Shown here piece by piece: positions 37,657-48,324 of a stretch of 64,000 nucleotides of DNA. A program made the position numbers and the translations under genes. Numbering within the stretch: the first letter of the stretch is position 1; every line of letters begins with the position of its first letter. The notes below the pieces were generated by a model. It saw only the letters and a list, made by a program, of their open reading frames with translations, ran no database searches and had not been told where the DNA came from. Origin of the DNA: Bacteroides faecalis (GTDB lineage: Bacteria > Bacteroidota > Bacteroidia > Bacteroidales > Bacteroidaceae); NCBI RefSeq assembly GCF_003865075.1, contig NZ_BHWB01000005.1:124001-188000 (forward strand). Reading direction: 5' to 3'.

Positions 37657-39927
37657 TTATCCTACTTGTAATTTTTCATTTTTGGGGTTCACTAATTGGT
37701 AGACATCTTCTTTTTCACCTACTACCCATACCACATCACCTTCCTCAAACGGTGCATTTACATCCGGTGCTACCAATGTTCCATCCTCTCGTTCCACCCC
37801 CACAATCATACACCGGTATTTATCACGAATTCCAGATTCGCGAATAGTCTTACCTAAAAAAATAGAATCAGTATCAACAATGAACTGTTTCAAACTCATT
37901 TCACTCTGCTCATATACTTCCCAGTCAATCTTCGCACCATTTTGCATATCTTCACTAAATTTATTCAGTTGTTCATCTGTTCCAATCACTTGTATCTTAT
38001 CCAATGGAAACAAACGTTCGGCACCACCGGGAATATTAATTCTCCTTCTCCCTCTAAGGATAGAAGCGACATGTACTCCATATCTTTTCCCCAGATTTAG
38101 CTCCATCAAAGTCTTTCCAGCCCAAGGTGATTCTCCAGGAATTTCCAAATCAGCTAAATGTAAATCATGAGACAATAAACGCCCCGCATATTCCGGTTTC
38201 TTCTCTCCCAAATACTCTGCACGAACATCCCGAGAACGCAAATTTTGAAAAAAGCGTCGTTCAATCAAAATGGACTGTTTTTTCAGACGCCGAGACCATA
38301 CCATCAGTAGTACCACCAATACAGCCACACCAATTACCAATCCGATAGAAGCTTTGAATAAACCTGAAATAACAAAAATGACAAATAATGCCGCTATCAT
38401 CATCCGAATAACAATCGTAGCAACCAATGGTGCACGATTAGCCCGGCTATCATGCCATAGAGTCATAAATTCTACTGAATGATTTTTCTTCACCATAATA
38501 GCGCGCAGGAAAGGTGAAATAAAAAGTATAATAAATACCGTACCGAGCAATGAAGCCCAGAATGGAGGCAAGTTCTCCTTAAAAAGCGGAATCACAAAAC
38601 GGAAAGAGAGTGCAATAACAGATATACTGACTATTGAATAAACAACAGTGATTCGTACTATCGCCAATAATAATTTTTTCCACAGATTATCATGATTCAT
38701 TGCCGTCTGTGAACCAGTATAACGTAATAACATCTTTCGCCAAGATGCAGGGAGGTGAGCATCCACAAAAGTAGAAGCCGGTTCTGCAAAACGAATCATA
38801 TAGGGAGTCAGAAAAGTAGTAATAACAGAAACTGCCACTACAATAGGATACAAAAACTCACTCGTCACATGCAAAGAGACTCCCAAAGAAGCAATAATAA
38901 AAGCAAACTCACCAATCTGTGTTAAACTAAAACCGCACTGCATGGCTGTCTTCAAAGACTTTCCGGAAAGAATCACTCCGAAAGTTCCAAAGGTAGCCTG
39001 TCCTAAAATAACAGCAATCGTTATCACAATAATAGGTACAGCATATTCCACAATCATCGCAGGATTTACCATCATACCAACCGACACGAAGAAAATTGCT
39101 CCGAAAAGATCTTTCACCGGTTTTACTAAACGATCTATGGATTCAGCCTCAATCGTTTCAGCCAAAATAGATCCCATAATAAAAGCTCCAAATGCAGCAG
39201 AAAATCCTGTATGAGCAGCCATAACCACCATTCCAAAACAAAGTGCCAGCGAAACAATAAGTAGCGTCTCCTCTCCCATCAATTTCCTGCAACGCTTCAG
39301 GAACTCGGGGATCAGATAGATACCCACCACAAACCATAAGATAAGAAAGAATAATAATTTACCGATACTTTCCAGCATTTCAGTCCCTTCAAAGTTATGA
39401 CTCACAGCCATCGTGGAAAGCATAACCATTAATACAATGGCGAGAATATCTTCCAGAATCAGAATACTTAATACAAGCCCGGTAAACTGTTTCTTCCTTA
39501 ATCCCAGATCATCAAAGGCTTTATAAATAATTGTAGTAGACGACATAGCGATCATACCACCTAAGAAAAGACAGTCCATACGATGCCAGCCAAAACTCAT
39601 ACCGACACCTATCCCTAGTAGAATCATGCAAAAAATAATAGTACATGCAGCAATGATAGCAGAACCTCCAACCTTAACAATCTTCTTAAAGCTAAATTCC
39701 AGTCCAAGTGCAAACAATAAAAAGATAACGCCTATATCCGCCCATGTTTTAATATTAGCAGTATCCATCACCGAAGGGGTGTATGGCATATGCGGACTTG
39801 CCAGAAACCCAGCTACTACATACCCTAATACCAGAGGTTGCTTTAATTTTTTAAATAGCAAGGTCATGATACCTGCACAGATTAATATCAGTGCCAGATC
39901 AGCTATAAGTGTAGGTAATTGAGACAT
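37657..39927 (-). CDS. Kef-type cation:proton antiporter (CPA2) with TrkA-C domains
   Basis: A 756-residue protein. The N-terminal half has about twelve membrane segments in the CPA2 pattern, starting ADLALILICAGIMTLLFKKLKQPLVLGYVVAGF. It includes a GLEFSFKK and an AFGAFIMGSILAET region. Further helices follow, then two cytoplasmic RCK/TrkA-C-type domains (LMELNLGKRYGVHVASILRG and FLGKTIRESGIRDKYRCMIVG). It probably exchanges potassium or sodium for protons. No glutathione-binding partner gene is adjacent. Confidence 0.88.
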   Translation of the reverse strand: MSQLPTLIADLALILICAGIMTLLFKKLKQPLVLGYVVAGFLASPHMPYTPSVMDTANIKTWADIGVIFLLFALGLEFSFKKIVKVGGSAIIAACTIIFCMILLGIGVGMSFGWHRMDCLFLGGMIAMSSTTIIYKAFDDLGLRKKQFTGLVLSILILEDILAIVLMVMLSTMAVSHNFEGTEMLESIGKLLFFLILWFVVGIYLIPEFLKRCRKLMGEETLLIVSLALCFGMVVMAAHTGFSAAFGAFIMGSILAETIEAESIDRLVKPVKDLFGAIFFVSVGMMVNPAMIVEYAVPIIVITIAVILGQATFGTFGVILSGKSLKTAMQCGFSLTQIGEFAFIIASLGVSLHVTSEFLYPIVVAVSVITTFLTPYMIRFAEPASTFVDAHLPASWRKMLLRYTGSQTAMNHDNLWKKLLLAIVRITVVYSIVSISVIALSFRFVIPLFKENLPPFWASLLGTVFIILFISPFLRAIMVKKNHSVEFMTLWHDSRANRAPLVATIVIRMMIAALFVIFVISGLFKASIGLVIGVAVLVVLLMVWSRRLKKQSILIERRFFQNLRSRDVRAEYLGEKKPEYAGRLLSHDLHLADLEIPGESPWAGKTLMELNLGKRYGVHVASILRGRRRINIPGGAERLFPLDKIQVIGTDEQLNKFSEDMQNGAKIDWEVYEQSEMSLKQFIVDTDSIFLGKTIRESGIRDKYRCMIVGVEREDGTLVAPDVNAPFEEGDVVWVVGEKEDVYQLVNPKNEKLQVG

Positions 39928-40044
39928 CGATTTATCTTAATTTGCTGACAAAATTAGAATAAATCTATGGTATAAACAACATTTAAGGATATATTTACCA
40001 TGAATGAATATCAGAAGGTATGATCATATACTTCAAAACATGAA

Positions 40045-40107
40045 TGACGTGAACAACATAGATTTATTAAACTCCTTTAAAGCTAAAAATCCACATCATT
40101 CACGTCA
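40045..40107. repeat. Inverted repeat between antiporter and gcvT
   Basis: TGACGTGAA (40045-40053) and TTCACGTCA (40099-40107) are perfect inverted repeats 45 bases apart. They lie in the 215-base gap between two minus-strand genes, just past the gcvT stop. This may be a dispersed intergenic repeat or part of a terminator. Confidence 0.4.
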
Positions 40108-40142
40108 CCTACAACTAGTTTTTTTATATTAATCGATCCTAT

Positions 40143-41228
40143 TTATTTCCTAAATGGTGGCTTCACCACTTCGGTTTTCAATTTGCGCCCACGCATATTA
40201 ATATAAATCTCCGTTCCGACTTTACTGTATTCCAGCTTCACATATCCCATTCCAATACCAATCTTACGAGTAGGCGACATCGTTCCGGAAGTAACCACTC
40301 CTATCTTCTCCCCTTCCGCATTGACCAACTCATAACCGTGACGGGGAATTCCGCGATCGATCATTTCAAAACCAACCAACTTACGAGTAACCCCTTCCGC
40401 TTTCTGTTTCTCCAACATCGGACGATTAATAAAATCTTTACCATCCACAAACTTAGTAATCCATCCTAAGCCTGCTTCTATAGGGGAAGTTGTATCATCC
40501 AGATCATTACCATAAAGACAAAATCCCATTTCCAGACGAAGAGTGTCACGTGCACCCAGCCCAACAGGTTTGATACCATATTCCTCTCCTGCTTCAAAAA
40601 CAGCTTTCCAGATTTTATCTGCTGCTTCCGGATAAAAATAGAGTTCAAAACCTCCTGCACCGGTATAGCCGGTATTTGATATAATCACATTTTCTTCTCC
40701 CGCAAACTTACCAACCGTAAATGTATAATAAGGTATAGCAGACAAATCAATATCAGTCAGTTTCTGCAAAGCGAGAATAGCCTTTGGGCCTTGTATAGCG
40801 AGCTGCGCCATACAATCCGAAGAATTTTCCAATTCTACTCCTTCCGTATTATGAGAAACGCACCAATTCCAATCCTTCTCAATATTGGCAGCATTAACTA
40901 CCAATAAATATTTTTCCGGTTCAAAATGATATACTAATAAGTCATCTACAATTCCTCCTTCTTCATTTGGAAAGCACGTATATTGTATTTTTCCCGGAGT
41001 AAGAGATGCCACATTATTAGAAGTCACTTTTTGAAGAAAAGACAAAGCATGGGGACCTTTCACCAAGAACTCTCCCATATGGGATACATCAAACACACCG
41101 GCAGCATTACAAACAGTCAGATGTTCGTCAATGATACCGGAATATTCGATAGGCATATTATAACCTGCAAACTCGTGCATTTTAGCACCGAGTGCAATAT
41201 GTTTCTCTGTAAACGGAGTGGTTTTCAT
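40143..41228 (-). CDS. gcvT: Glycine cleavage system T protein (aminomethyltransferase)
   Basis: A 361-residue protein. Family motifs are visible: HKALGAKM-like [56 protein letters not shown] and [27 protein letters not shown]. With H, P and L proteins it releases ammonia and makes methylene-THF from glycine. The other gcv genes are not in the window; its neighbour is pepT on the same strand. Confidence 0.96.
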   Translation of the reverse strand: MKTTPFTEKHIALGAKMHEFAGYNMPIEYSGIIDEHLTVCNAAGVFDVSHMGEFLVKGPHALSFLQKVTSNNVASLTPGKIQYTCFPNEEGGIVDDLLVYHFEPEKYLLVVNAANIEKDWNWCVSHNTEGVELENSSDCMAQLAIQGPKAILALQKLTDIDLSAIPYYTFTVGKFAGEENVIISNTGYTGAGGFELYFYPEAADKIWKAVFEAGEEYGIKPVGLGARDTLRLEMGFCLYGNDLDDTTSPIEAGLGWITKFVDGKDFINRPMLEKQKAEGVTRKLVGFEMIDRGIPRHGYELVNAEGEKIGVVTSGTMSPTRKIGIGMGYVKLEYSKVGTEIYINMRGRKLKTEVVKPPFRK

Positions 41229-41284
41229 CGATATTATTTTAAGAATTAAGTATTAGGTGTTAATGATACTACACTTATTGATCC

Positions 41285-42508
41285 TTATTTGGAGGCTACC
41301 AATTCGGCAATCTTCACAATAACGTTCATCGCCTTCTCCATATTCTGAATAGGAACAAACTCATAACGTCCATGGAAATTCAGTCCTCCTGCAAAGATAT
41401 TCGGGCAAGGCAAACCTTTGAAAGAGAGTTGCGCACCATCCGTACCACCACGAATTGGTTTCACGTTTGGTTTTACACCAACAGCTTCCATTGCAGCAAA
41501 AGCGAGATCGATAATATGCATTACCGGCTCTATCTTCTCGCGCATATTATAGTATTGATCACGCAATTCCAGAGTAGCTGTACCTTCCCCATATTCTACA
41601 TTGATTTGTGCAACCATACGTTCCATTTCCTTTTTACGGTCCTCAAATTTCTCACGATTATGGTCACGAATAATATAAGTAACAGTTGTTTGCTCCACTT
41701 CTCCCAGAATACCAATCAGATGATAAAATCCTTCATAACCAGTAGTCTGTTCCGGAACTTCCTGAGCAGGTAGCAGCGAAATAAATTTATTGGCAACACG
41801 AATAGAGTTGATCATTTTATCTTTAGCATATCCCGGATGTACATTACGTCCTTTAAAGATAATCTTAGCTACAGCAGCATTGAAGTTTTCAAACTCAAGT
41901 TCTCCCAGTTCACCACCGTCCATCGTATATGCCCATTCACAGCCAAATTTCTCGACATCGAACTTATGAGCTCCTTCACCGATCTCTTCATCCGGATTAA
42001 AACCGATACGAATCTTTCCATGTTTGATTTCAGGATGATCTTTCAAATAAACCATTGCTGATACAATTTCTGCAATACCGGCCTTATCGTCAGCTCCCAA
42101 TAGTGTCTTACCATTGGTTACAATCAAATCTTCCCCTTTATGATCCAGCAGTTCTGGGAATTGTGCAGGAGAAAGAATAATGTTTTCCTCAGCACAAAGG
42201 ATAATATCCGATCCATCATATTTTTCTACAATACGCGGAGTCACATCCTTGCCTGTCATATCAGGACTGGTATCCATATGAGCAATAAACCCGATAGTCG
42301 GAACTTCTTTATCTATATTAGCCGGAAGAGTGGCAAAAAGATAGCCATGCTCATCCAATGTTATATCTTCCAATCCCAAAGATTCCAGTTCAGTTTTCAA
42401 ATACTCAGCAAAAATCATTTGCTTGGAAGTGCTGGGAGTAAGACCTGTCGATTCATCAGATTGTGTATCGAAGCTTACATACTTAAAAAATCTGTCTACT
42501 AAAGTCAT
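41285..42508 (-). CDS. pepT: Peptidase T (tripeptidase)
   Basis: A 407-residue M20 metallopeptidase. Zinc ligands fit [55 protein letters not shown] and FHGRYEFVP. It removes the N-terminal residue from tripeptides in the cytoplasm. It lies 56 bases upstream of gcvT on the same strand, and a hairpin separates it from the purF-like gene. Confidence 0.95.
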   Translation of the reverse strand: MTLVDRFFKYVSFDTQSDESTGLTPSTSKQMIFAEYLKTELESLGLEDITLDEHGYLFATLPANIDKEVPTIGFIAHMDTSPDMTGKDVTPRIVEKYDGSDIILCAEENIILSPAQFPELLDHKGEDLIVTNGKTLLGADDKAGIAEIVSAMVYLKDHPEIKHGKIRIGFNPDEEIGEGAHKFDVEKFGCEWAYTMDGGELGELEFENFNAAVAKIIFKGRNVHPGYAKDKMINSIRVANKFISLLPAQEVPEQTTGYEGFYHLIGILGEVEQTTVTYIIRDHNREKFEDRKKEMERMVAQINVEYGEGTATLELRDQYYNMREKIEPVMHIIDLAFAAMEAVGVKPNVKPIRGGTDGAQLSFKGLPCPNIFAGGLNFHGRYEFVPIQNMEKAMNVIVKIAELVASK

Positions 42509-42571
42509 GTTATTTAATTACTGGTTATTAATTACAAATTACAAATTGATAGTTTATAGTGCCGTAAAGGT

Positions 42572-42617
42572 AAAAAAAGAGCCGTAAATTACAAAGCAAT
42601 TCACGGCTCTTTTTTTA
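42572..42617 (-). terminator. Terminator after the PurF-like gene
   Basis: AAGAGCCGT and ACGGCTCTT are paired arms around a 20-base loop, with T runs on both strands. On the minus strand it follows the PurF-like gene by about 15 bases. Confidence 0.75.
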
Positions 42618-42630
42618 TCTATAATATTCC

Positions 42631-44040
42631 TTAGAAATGGCTGCTACCATCAAAACAATGTGTACAAACTTTGCATTTAGGCAAACCTATCGCTTCGATC
42701 AACGTTTCCAGTGTATTGAATTTCAAAGAGGTCAATCCGAAACGTTCTGCAATCACACTGACCATTTTTTCATATTCAGGAGAACCAGTAGTAGCATACT
42801 TTTCCAGATTCTTATTCTCGTCTCCCTCTTGCTCCTTGATAATCTGGCGGGTAATCAGTTCAAGCGCATTTTTTGAAGCAGAGAATCCTATAAATGGACA
42901 AGCATAAATCAACGGTGGACACGCAATACGCATGTGTACCTCTTTTGCTCCATATTCAAACAGAATCTTTACATTGTCCCGCAACTGCGTTCCACGAACA
43001 ATTGAATCGTCACAGAACAACAAGCGCTTCCCTTCAAGCATCGCGCGATTAGGAATCAACTTCATCTTTGCAACAAGTGAGCGCAATTCCTGATTACTTG
43101 GTGTAAAGCTACGAGGCCATGTCGGCGTATATTTAGCGATAGCACGATGGTAAGGCACACCCTTTCCTTCTGCATATCCCAAAGCCATACCAACGCCCGA
43201 ATCAGGAATACCACAAGCACAGTCTACTTCCGACTTATCCTTCTGTCCCATCTTCAAACCGCTGGTAAAACGAACTTCTTCGACATTCTTTCCTTCATAA
43301 CAAGACGTTGGAAAGCCATAATATACCCACAGGAACGAACAAATCTGCATTCCTTCATTCGGCTTGCGAAGTTGCTCGATATGATCGGCATGCATACGTA
43401 CAATTTCTCCCGGTCCCAAATATCTATCAATCTCATAATCGAGATTTGGAAAACTGCTCGATTCGCTCGTTGCAGCATAAGCTCCTTCTTTCTTACCAAT
43501 GACAATTGGAGTACGTCCCCAATGGTCGCGGGCAGCGATAATACTTCCATCTTCTGTCAGAAGAAGCATAGAGCATGATCCTTTAATATGTTTAAATACG
43601 TTTTCGATTCCTTCGGTGAAAGTTCTACCTTGTATGATAAGAAGTGCAATAAGTTCGGTTTGATTGGTATTGCTCGAACTCAGTTCGGCGAAGTGCATAT
43701 TTTTACTGAGAAGCTCTTCTTCCAGTTCTTGGATATTAGTTATTTTAGCAACAGTAACAATGGCGAAACGCCCGAGATGAGAATTGATAACGATAGGTTG
43801 TGCGTCTGTGTCGCTAATAATGCCGATTCCGGCGTTTCCTTTGAATTTGTCGAGTTCTCCTTCAAATTTGGATCGAAAATAAGTACTTTCCAGATTATGA
43901 ATAGAACGGATAAAACCTTTCTCTTGACTATAGGTAGCGAGTCCTCCCCGCTTCGTTCCCAAATGTGAATTATAATCTGTGCCGTAGAATAAATCAGTCA
44001 CACAGCTCGTTTTCGAGACTGTTCCGAAAAAACCTCCCAT
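42631..44040 (-). CDS. PurF-like amidophosphoribosyltransferase lacking the N-terminal Cys
   Basis: A 469-residue protein. The phosphoribosyltransferase half is well conserved, with the PRPP motif LLFCDDSIVRGTQLRDNV near 345 and CACGIPDSGVGMALGYAEGKG near 275. The glutaminase half has RGGLATYS near 32 and SSSNTNQTELIALLI. Where PurF normally begins C-G-I-x-G after processing, this one begins MGGFFGTVS, with Gly in place of the nucleophilic Cys. The nearest Cys is in KTSCVTD. It may use ammonia, or have another role. A full -7 box lies at 44080-44087 (minus strand TAATTTTG). Confidence 0.85.
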   Translation of the reverse strand: MGGFFGTVSKTSCVTDLFYGTDYNSHLGTKRGGLATYSQEKGFIRSIHNLESTYFRSKFEGELDKFKGNAGIGIISDTDAQPIVINSHLGRFAIVTVAKITNIQELEEELLSKNMHFAELSSSNTNQTELIALLIIQGRTFTEGIENVFKHIKGSCSMLLLTEDGSIIAARDHWGRTPIVIGKKEGAYAATSESSSFPNLDYEIDRYLGPGEIVRMHADHIEQLRKPNEGMQICSFLWVYYGFPTSCYEGKNVEEVRFTSGLKMGQKDKSEVDCACGIPDSGVGMALGYAEGKGVPYHRAIAKYTPTWPRSFTPSNQELRSLVAKMKLIPNRAMLEGKRLLFCDDSIVRGTQLRDNVKILFEYGAKEVHMRIACPPLIYACPFIGFSASKNALELITRQIIKEQEGDENKNLEKYATTGSPEYEKMVSVIAERFGLTSLKFNTLETLIEAIGLPKCKVCTHCFDGSSHF

Positions 44041-44079
44041 GTTGTTCTCTTTATTGATAATGTTTTAAAAAAGATGGCG

Positions 44080-44087
44080 CAAAATTA
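44080..44087 (-). promoter_or_regulatory. Promoter -7 box of the PurF-like gene
   Basis: The minus strand reads TAATTTTG followed by C, a full TAnnTTTG match, 40 bases before the ATG. Confidence 0.6.
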
Positions 44088-44263
44088 CAAAAAAGAATCC
44101 GACCGATAAAAAAAGTCCTTGCCAAAGTTTTAGTTTTCTTTGAGAAATACGTATTATTATCCAATTTTCAGAAGAGAAGCATTGTGAAGGAAACAATAGA
44201 CATATCTATAAATGGAAACACACAAAAAACATAGATACAGCTACATTAGAATTACAAAAATAT

Positions 44264-44271
44264 TACCTTTG
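44264..44271 (+). promoter_or_regulatory. Promoter -7 box of crcB
   Basis: TACCTTTG followed by C, a full TAnnTTTG match, 22 bases before the crcB ATG. I saw no clear fluoride riboswitch fold in the short leader. Confidence 0.6.
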
Positions 44272-44293
44272 CAAAATCAACCATAAGAATAGA

Positions 44294-44674
44294 ATGAAAG
44301 AAATACTCTATATATTTATAGGTGGAGGAATTGGAAGTATACTCCGTTATTTAGGGCAAATAGCCATTAATGAACGGACTTCCGATGTTGGTTTTCCTTT
44401 TTCTTGGGGAACATTTTCCGTCAATATCATCGGTTGTTTTTTAATCGGACTTTTCTATTCCTTATCCGAACGCTGGCAATTGTCTATGGAAATCCGGTTA
44501 TTTCTTACCGTTGGTATTTGTGGTGGTTTCACCACTTTTTCTACTTTCTCCAATGACGGCTTAAGTTTGCTGAAAGGAGAATTTTATGGTACGTTCATTC
44601 TATATACATTATTAAGTGTAGGTATAGGATTGGTTGCTGTAATAGCGGGAGGATATCTAGGGAAGCAATTTTAA
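44294..44674 (+). CDS. crcB: Fluoride exporter CrcB/Fluc
   Basis: A 126-residue protein with four membrane segments and the family motifs GGGIGSILRYL, GTFSVNIIGCFLIG and GICGGFTTFSTFSND. It works as a dimeric fluoride channel in the inner membrane. A pentapeptide-repeat gene follows 25 bases later, perhaps in the same transcript. Confidence 0.95.
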   Translation: MKEILYIFIGGGIGSILRYLGQIAINERTSDVGFPFSWGTFSVNIIGCFLIGLFYSLSERWQLSMEIRLFLTVGICGGFTTFSTFSNDGLSLLKGEFYGTFILYTLLSVGIGLVAVIAGGYLGKQF

Positions 44675-44699
44675 TATAAAACCAACTAATCGTTACCAC

Positions 44700-45362
44700 A
44701 TGATAAAGAAAAACAGCTCTAAACCTGTTCGAGTTGCACCTCCTATTTTAGAAGATCAACAACACAGCACAATCACTATACGAGAATGGCTCAAGAAAGA
44801 AGAAACGATCTCCGATCTTTTATTCAGCAGAAATAAAGAAGAAGAGATTAATGTTTCCCATAAAAGTATCAAGAACTGTACCTTCCAATATCAAATATTC
44901 AGCGAATGCCAATTCAATTCCTCGCAATTGACAGATATACGCTTTGAATATTGCGACTTATCCAATATCTCTTTTGCCGAAAGTTCTCTTTATCGGGTGG
45001 AGTTCATTTCATGTAAATTATTGGGAACTAATTTATCAGGAACGACTCTCAATCATGTATTATTGCACGACTGTAACGCAAGTTATATCAATCTCGCCAT
45101 GAGTAAAATGAATCAGGTTCGTTTCACAAACAGCCTTTTCAGGAATGCCACTTTCCATGATTGCCGCTTGACATCAGTAGCTTTTGAAAGTTGTGATTTG
45201 GTCGAAGCTGATTTTTCTCATACTCTACTTAGAGGAATCGATTTGCGTACTTCACGCATCAGTGGATTAACCTTAAACATCAGTGACTTAAAAGGAGCGA
45301 TCATCACCTCTTTGCAAGCCATGGATCTACTTCCATTGTTAGGAGTTATTATCGAAGACTAA
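44700..45362 (+). CDS. Pentapeptide-repeat protein
   Basis: A 220-residue protein. From about residue 55 to 205 it shows A(D/N)LxX-type five-residue repeats (CTFQYQIFSECQFNSSQLTDIRFEYCDLSNISF and onward), expected to form a right-handed quadrilateral beta helix. The N-terminal 50 residues are outside the repeat. Such proteins may mimic DNA or act as scaffolds; no specific target is known here. It lies just after crcB. Confidence 0.85.
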   Translation: MIKKNSSKPVRVAPPILEDQQHSTITIREWLKKEETISDLLFSRNKEEEINVSHKSIKNCTFQYQIFSECQFNSSQLTDIRFEYCDLSNISFAESSLYRVEFISCKLLGTNLSGTTLNHVLLHDCNASYINLAMSKMNQVRFTNSLFRNATFHDCRLTSVAFESCDLVEADFSHTLLRGIDLRTSRISGLTLNISDLKGAIITSLQAMDLLPLLGVIIED

Positions 45363-45503
45363 TCTCACATAAAATTCATTGCATCTCATTCAAACAAAAA
45401 GCATTGTCTCTTTGTTATTAATAAGATAGGACTAATGACATTTAGGGAAACTAATCGGAAATAATACCTATTTATAGTGATTTTCCACTTCCCGTCAAGT
45501 CCG

Positions 45504-45511
45504 TATTTTTG
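45504..45511 (+). promoter_or_regulatory. Promoter -7 box of eno
   Basis: TATTTTTG followed by C, a full TAnnTTTG match, 29 bases before the ATG at 45541. Confidence 0.65.
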
Positions 45512-45528
45512 CAAAATCTTATTCATAA

Positions 45529-46818
<1,290 letters not shown>

Positions 46819-46827
46819 TAATGTTTT

Positions 46828-46883
46828 TCTCCCTTATGTGTTCCGCATCCTTCCATTCATAAGATGCAGAGAACAAAGGGAGA
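46828..46883 (+). terminator. Hairpin after eno
   Basis: TCTCCCTT and AAGGGAGA are the outer arms; GTTC/GAAC and GCATC/GATGC continue the stem inside. There is no T run directly after it, so it may stabilise the 3' end rather than terminate. Confidence 0.55.
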
Positions 46884-47423
46884 TATTCATATCTAAGAGT
46901 TTTTAAACATCTTTTTTATTATCATTTATCACTTTTGTAAGATAAAGATCTAATTATCAATTACAAACTAGTGATAATAAGAAGTGAGAATAAGGTGACA
47001 ATAGACCAAAGACAATGTTCTATTGTCACTTTTCAATTATTAGAATCAGGGATATACATCTGATTATCAACACAAAACCTTCATTCTCATATTTCAACCT
47101 TTTCTTCATGAAAAGTCCTTTTTTCTATCGATAAATACAAAAACTACGCTTTTTGTTTCACAAGAACCTTCTTTTGAATGATTCTAGTACAAAGCTCTAA
47201 ACTCTCATCTTTAAAAGAAAGAATGTAAATAAGGTATCAAGCGAATAAGCAACTCTAAAAAATGCATATATACTAATGCGATAATCATAGTTTTTAATAT
47301 GATTCTATTAAAACAGTTGCACATCATAATTAATAACAGGATAAATCGTAATATTTATCTTTCTGAGTCAACACCACTACTTAAACAAAGTAAAATAAAT
47401 CGATAATGACGAGCAACAGTATC

Positions 47424-47462
47424 TGTCATTCTGAGCCTGTCGAAGAATCTCCTCTTCTGTAA
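47424..47462. repeat. Dispersed-type repeat TCATTCTGAGCCTGTCGAAG
   Basis: TGTCATTCTGAGCCTGTCG and then AAGAATCTCCTCTTC form a sequence of the widespread TCATTCTGAGC...GAAGAATCT kind seen between genes in several phyla. A partial inverted repeat with GAAGAGACTC follows at 47471-47480. Confidence 0.5.
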
Positions 47463-47628
47463 ACATAAAGAAGAGACTCTTCCTCTTTGCAGTCGTCTGA
47501 CTATACCATCATATTAAAATCAAAAGATATTTTGAACGAAACTAACGACAGAATAGATCATTTCATTTATAACTAATGTGATTCAATACCTATAATCAAT
47601 TAATTCAGTTCGATTATTAAGACTTTTT

Positions 47629-47718
47629 AGTTTCATACCTTGAAACAAAGAGTTTCTCCGCGTGAAACTATTGGTTTCATGGGTTGAAACTATTAGTTCC
47701 AAAGCATTTGAACTAAAC
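47629..47718. repeat. Tandem hairpin repeat, about four units of 22 bases
   Basis: Units begin at about 47629, 47651, 47674 and 47695. The first three have the form GTTTC, a short spacer, then TGAAAC (for example GTTTCATGGGTTGAAAC), so each can fold alone or pair with its neighbours. The fourth is a diverged copy (AGTTCCAAAGCATTTGAACT). This looks like an intergenic repeat of Bacteroides type. Confidence 0.65.
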
Positions 47719-47786
47719 AGCTTCATTATTGATTTAAAATATACCAGTTTAAAAAGCTACAACTCAAAGATTGAATAATCACAAAA

Positions 47787-47832
47787 AGCGGGAGATCCAA
47801 ACAAGACAGTTACGTCTTTTAGATTTCCCGCC
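47787..47832. other. Isolated GC-rich hairpin
   Basis: GCGGGAGATC and GATTTCCCGC pair imperfectly around about 25 bases, with an A-rich left flank. It may be a terminator of an unseen transcript or part of a small RNA. Confidence 0.4.
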
Positions 47833-47892
47833 ATCTTTTCCCACCTACAAAGTGAAAAAATAAAAGGATGAGGTTGGTATTACTTTAATAAG

Positions 47893-47925
47893 AAAAGCAT
47901 TCAGGAGAATTACCTGAATGCTTTC
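47893..47925 (-). terminator. tRNA-Thr terminator
   Basis: AAAGCATTCAGG and CCTGAATGCTTT form a perfect 12-bp stem. Read on the minus strand it follows the tRNA by 9 bases and ends in TTCTT. Confidence 0.8.
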
Positions 47926-47933
47926 CTTGTTTG

Positions 47934-48007
47934 AGCCTCTTGTCGGATTCGAACCAACGACCCCGAGATTACAAATCACGTGCTCTGGCCAACTGAGCTA
48001 AAGAGGC
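47934..48007 (-). tRNA. tRNA-Thr (anticodon TGT)
   Basis: Read on the minus strand, the acceptor arms GCCTCTT and AAGAGGC pair perfectly. D-arm GCTC, T-arm GTTGG-TTCGAAT-CCGAC and an anticodon loop TTTGTAA are present. The length is 74 with the discriminator base; CCA is not encoded. The anticodon stem has one mismatch. It lies six bases downstream of the rod-shaped RNA at 48014-48109. Confidence 0.93.
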
Positions 48008-48013
48008 GGGGGT

Positions 48014-48109
48014 GGGTAAGCTTACTATATCGCGCCGCTACAACCAACTACCTTTGCTGCGATCAAGCCCTGGAGGATTCGAAGGGAGCTGGCCGTATAG
48101 GACTTACCC
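48014..48109 (-). ncRNA. ffs: Candidate signal recognition particle (4.5S) RNA
   Basis: On the minus strand a 96-base RNA folds into one rod. GGGTAAG pairs with CTTACCC at the ends. Inward lie TATACG/CG(A)TATA, GCC/GGC, AGC/GCT and CCTTCG/CAAAGG. At the tip, CAGG and AGCA face each other, flanking a small GC/GC stem; CAGG/AGCA is the symmetric loop of SRP RNA that binds Ffh. The apical loop is TTGATC rather than GGAA, which is unusual and lowers my confidence. A consensus promoter precedes it. Confidence 0.55.
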
Positions 48110-48121
48110 GTTTTGCGGTTG

Positions 48122-48129
48122 CAAAGGTA
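48122..48129 (-). promoter_or_regulatory. Promoter -7 box of the rod RNA and tRNA-Thr
   Basis: The minus strand reads ATTG, 19 bases, then TACCTTTG followed by C, ending 12 bases before the GGGTAAG start of the RNA. It supports minus-strand transcription of the RNA and the tRNA together. Confidence 0.65.
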
Positions 48130-48324
48130 GATATATTTCTGGATTCTGCAATAGATTTCTAGAACTTTTTTCTTTCAAAATCATTAACCAATTACTTTTC
48201 AAGCAATTAAATCTGCAAAAAAAATATTCAATAGATGGTTTTTATTGCTTTATTAACTTTAACAACCATATTTCCTCCATCAACCGATATTATTTGTACC
48301 TTTGTGCACTATTTATAAAGAAAG

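Larger units (their letters stand above)
46884..47892. other. Gene-free stretch after eno
   Basis: About 1 kb with no believable reading frame. It is AT-rich and contains a dispersed-type repeat (47424-47462), a tandem hairpin repeat (47629-47718) and an isolated hairpin (47787-47832), listed separately. The first 500 bases show nothing else I can name; a decayed gene or an unannotated sRNA remains possible. Confidence 0.6.

Noticed and set aside
44272..44293. Fluoride riboswitch ahead of crcB
   Set aside because: The leader between promoter and ATG is only about 20 bases, too short for the known fold.
47629..47718. CRISPR array
   Set aside because: Units are only about 22 bases, self-complementary and contiguous, with no unique spacers and no cas genes nearby.
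48014..48109. Plus-strand reading of the rod RNA
   Set aside because: The consensus promoter at 48122-48129 and the SRP-like CAGG/AGCA tip occur only in the minus-strand reading.
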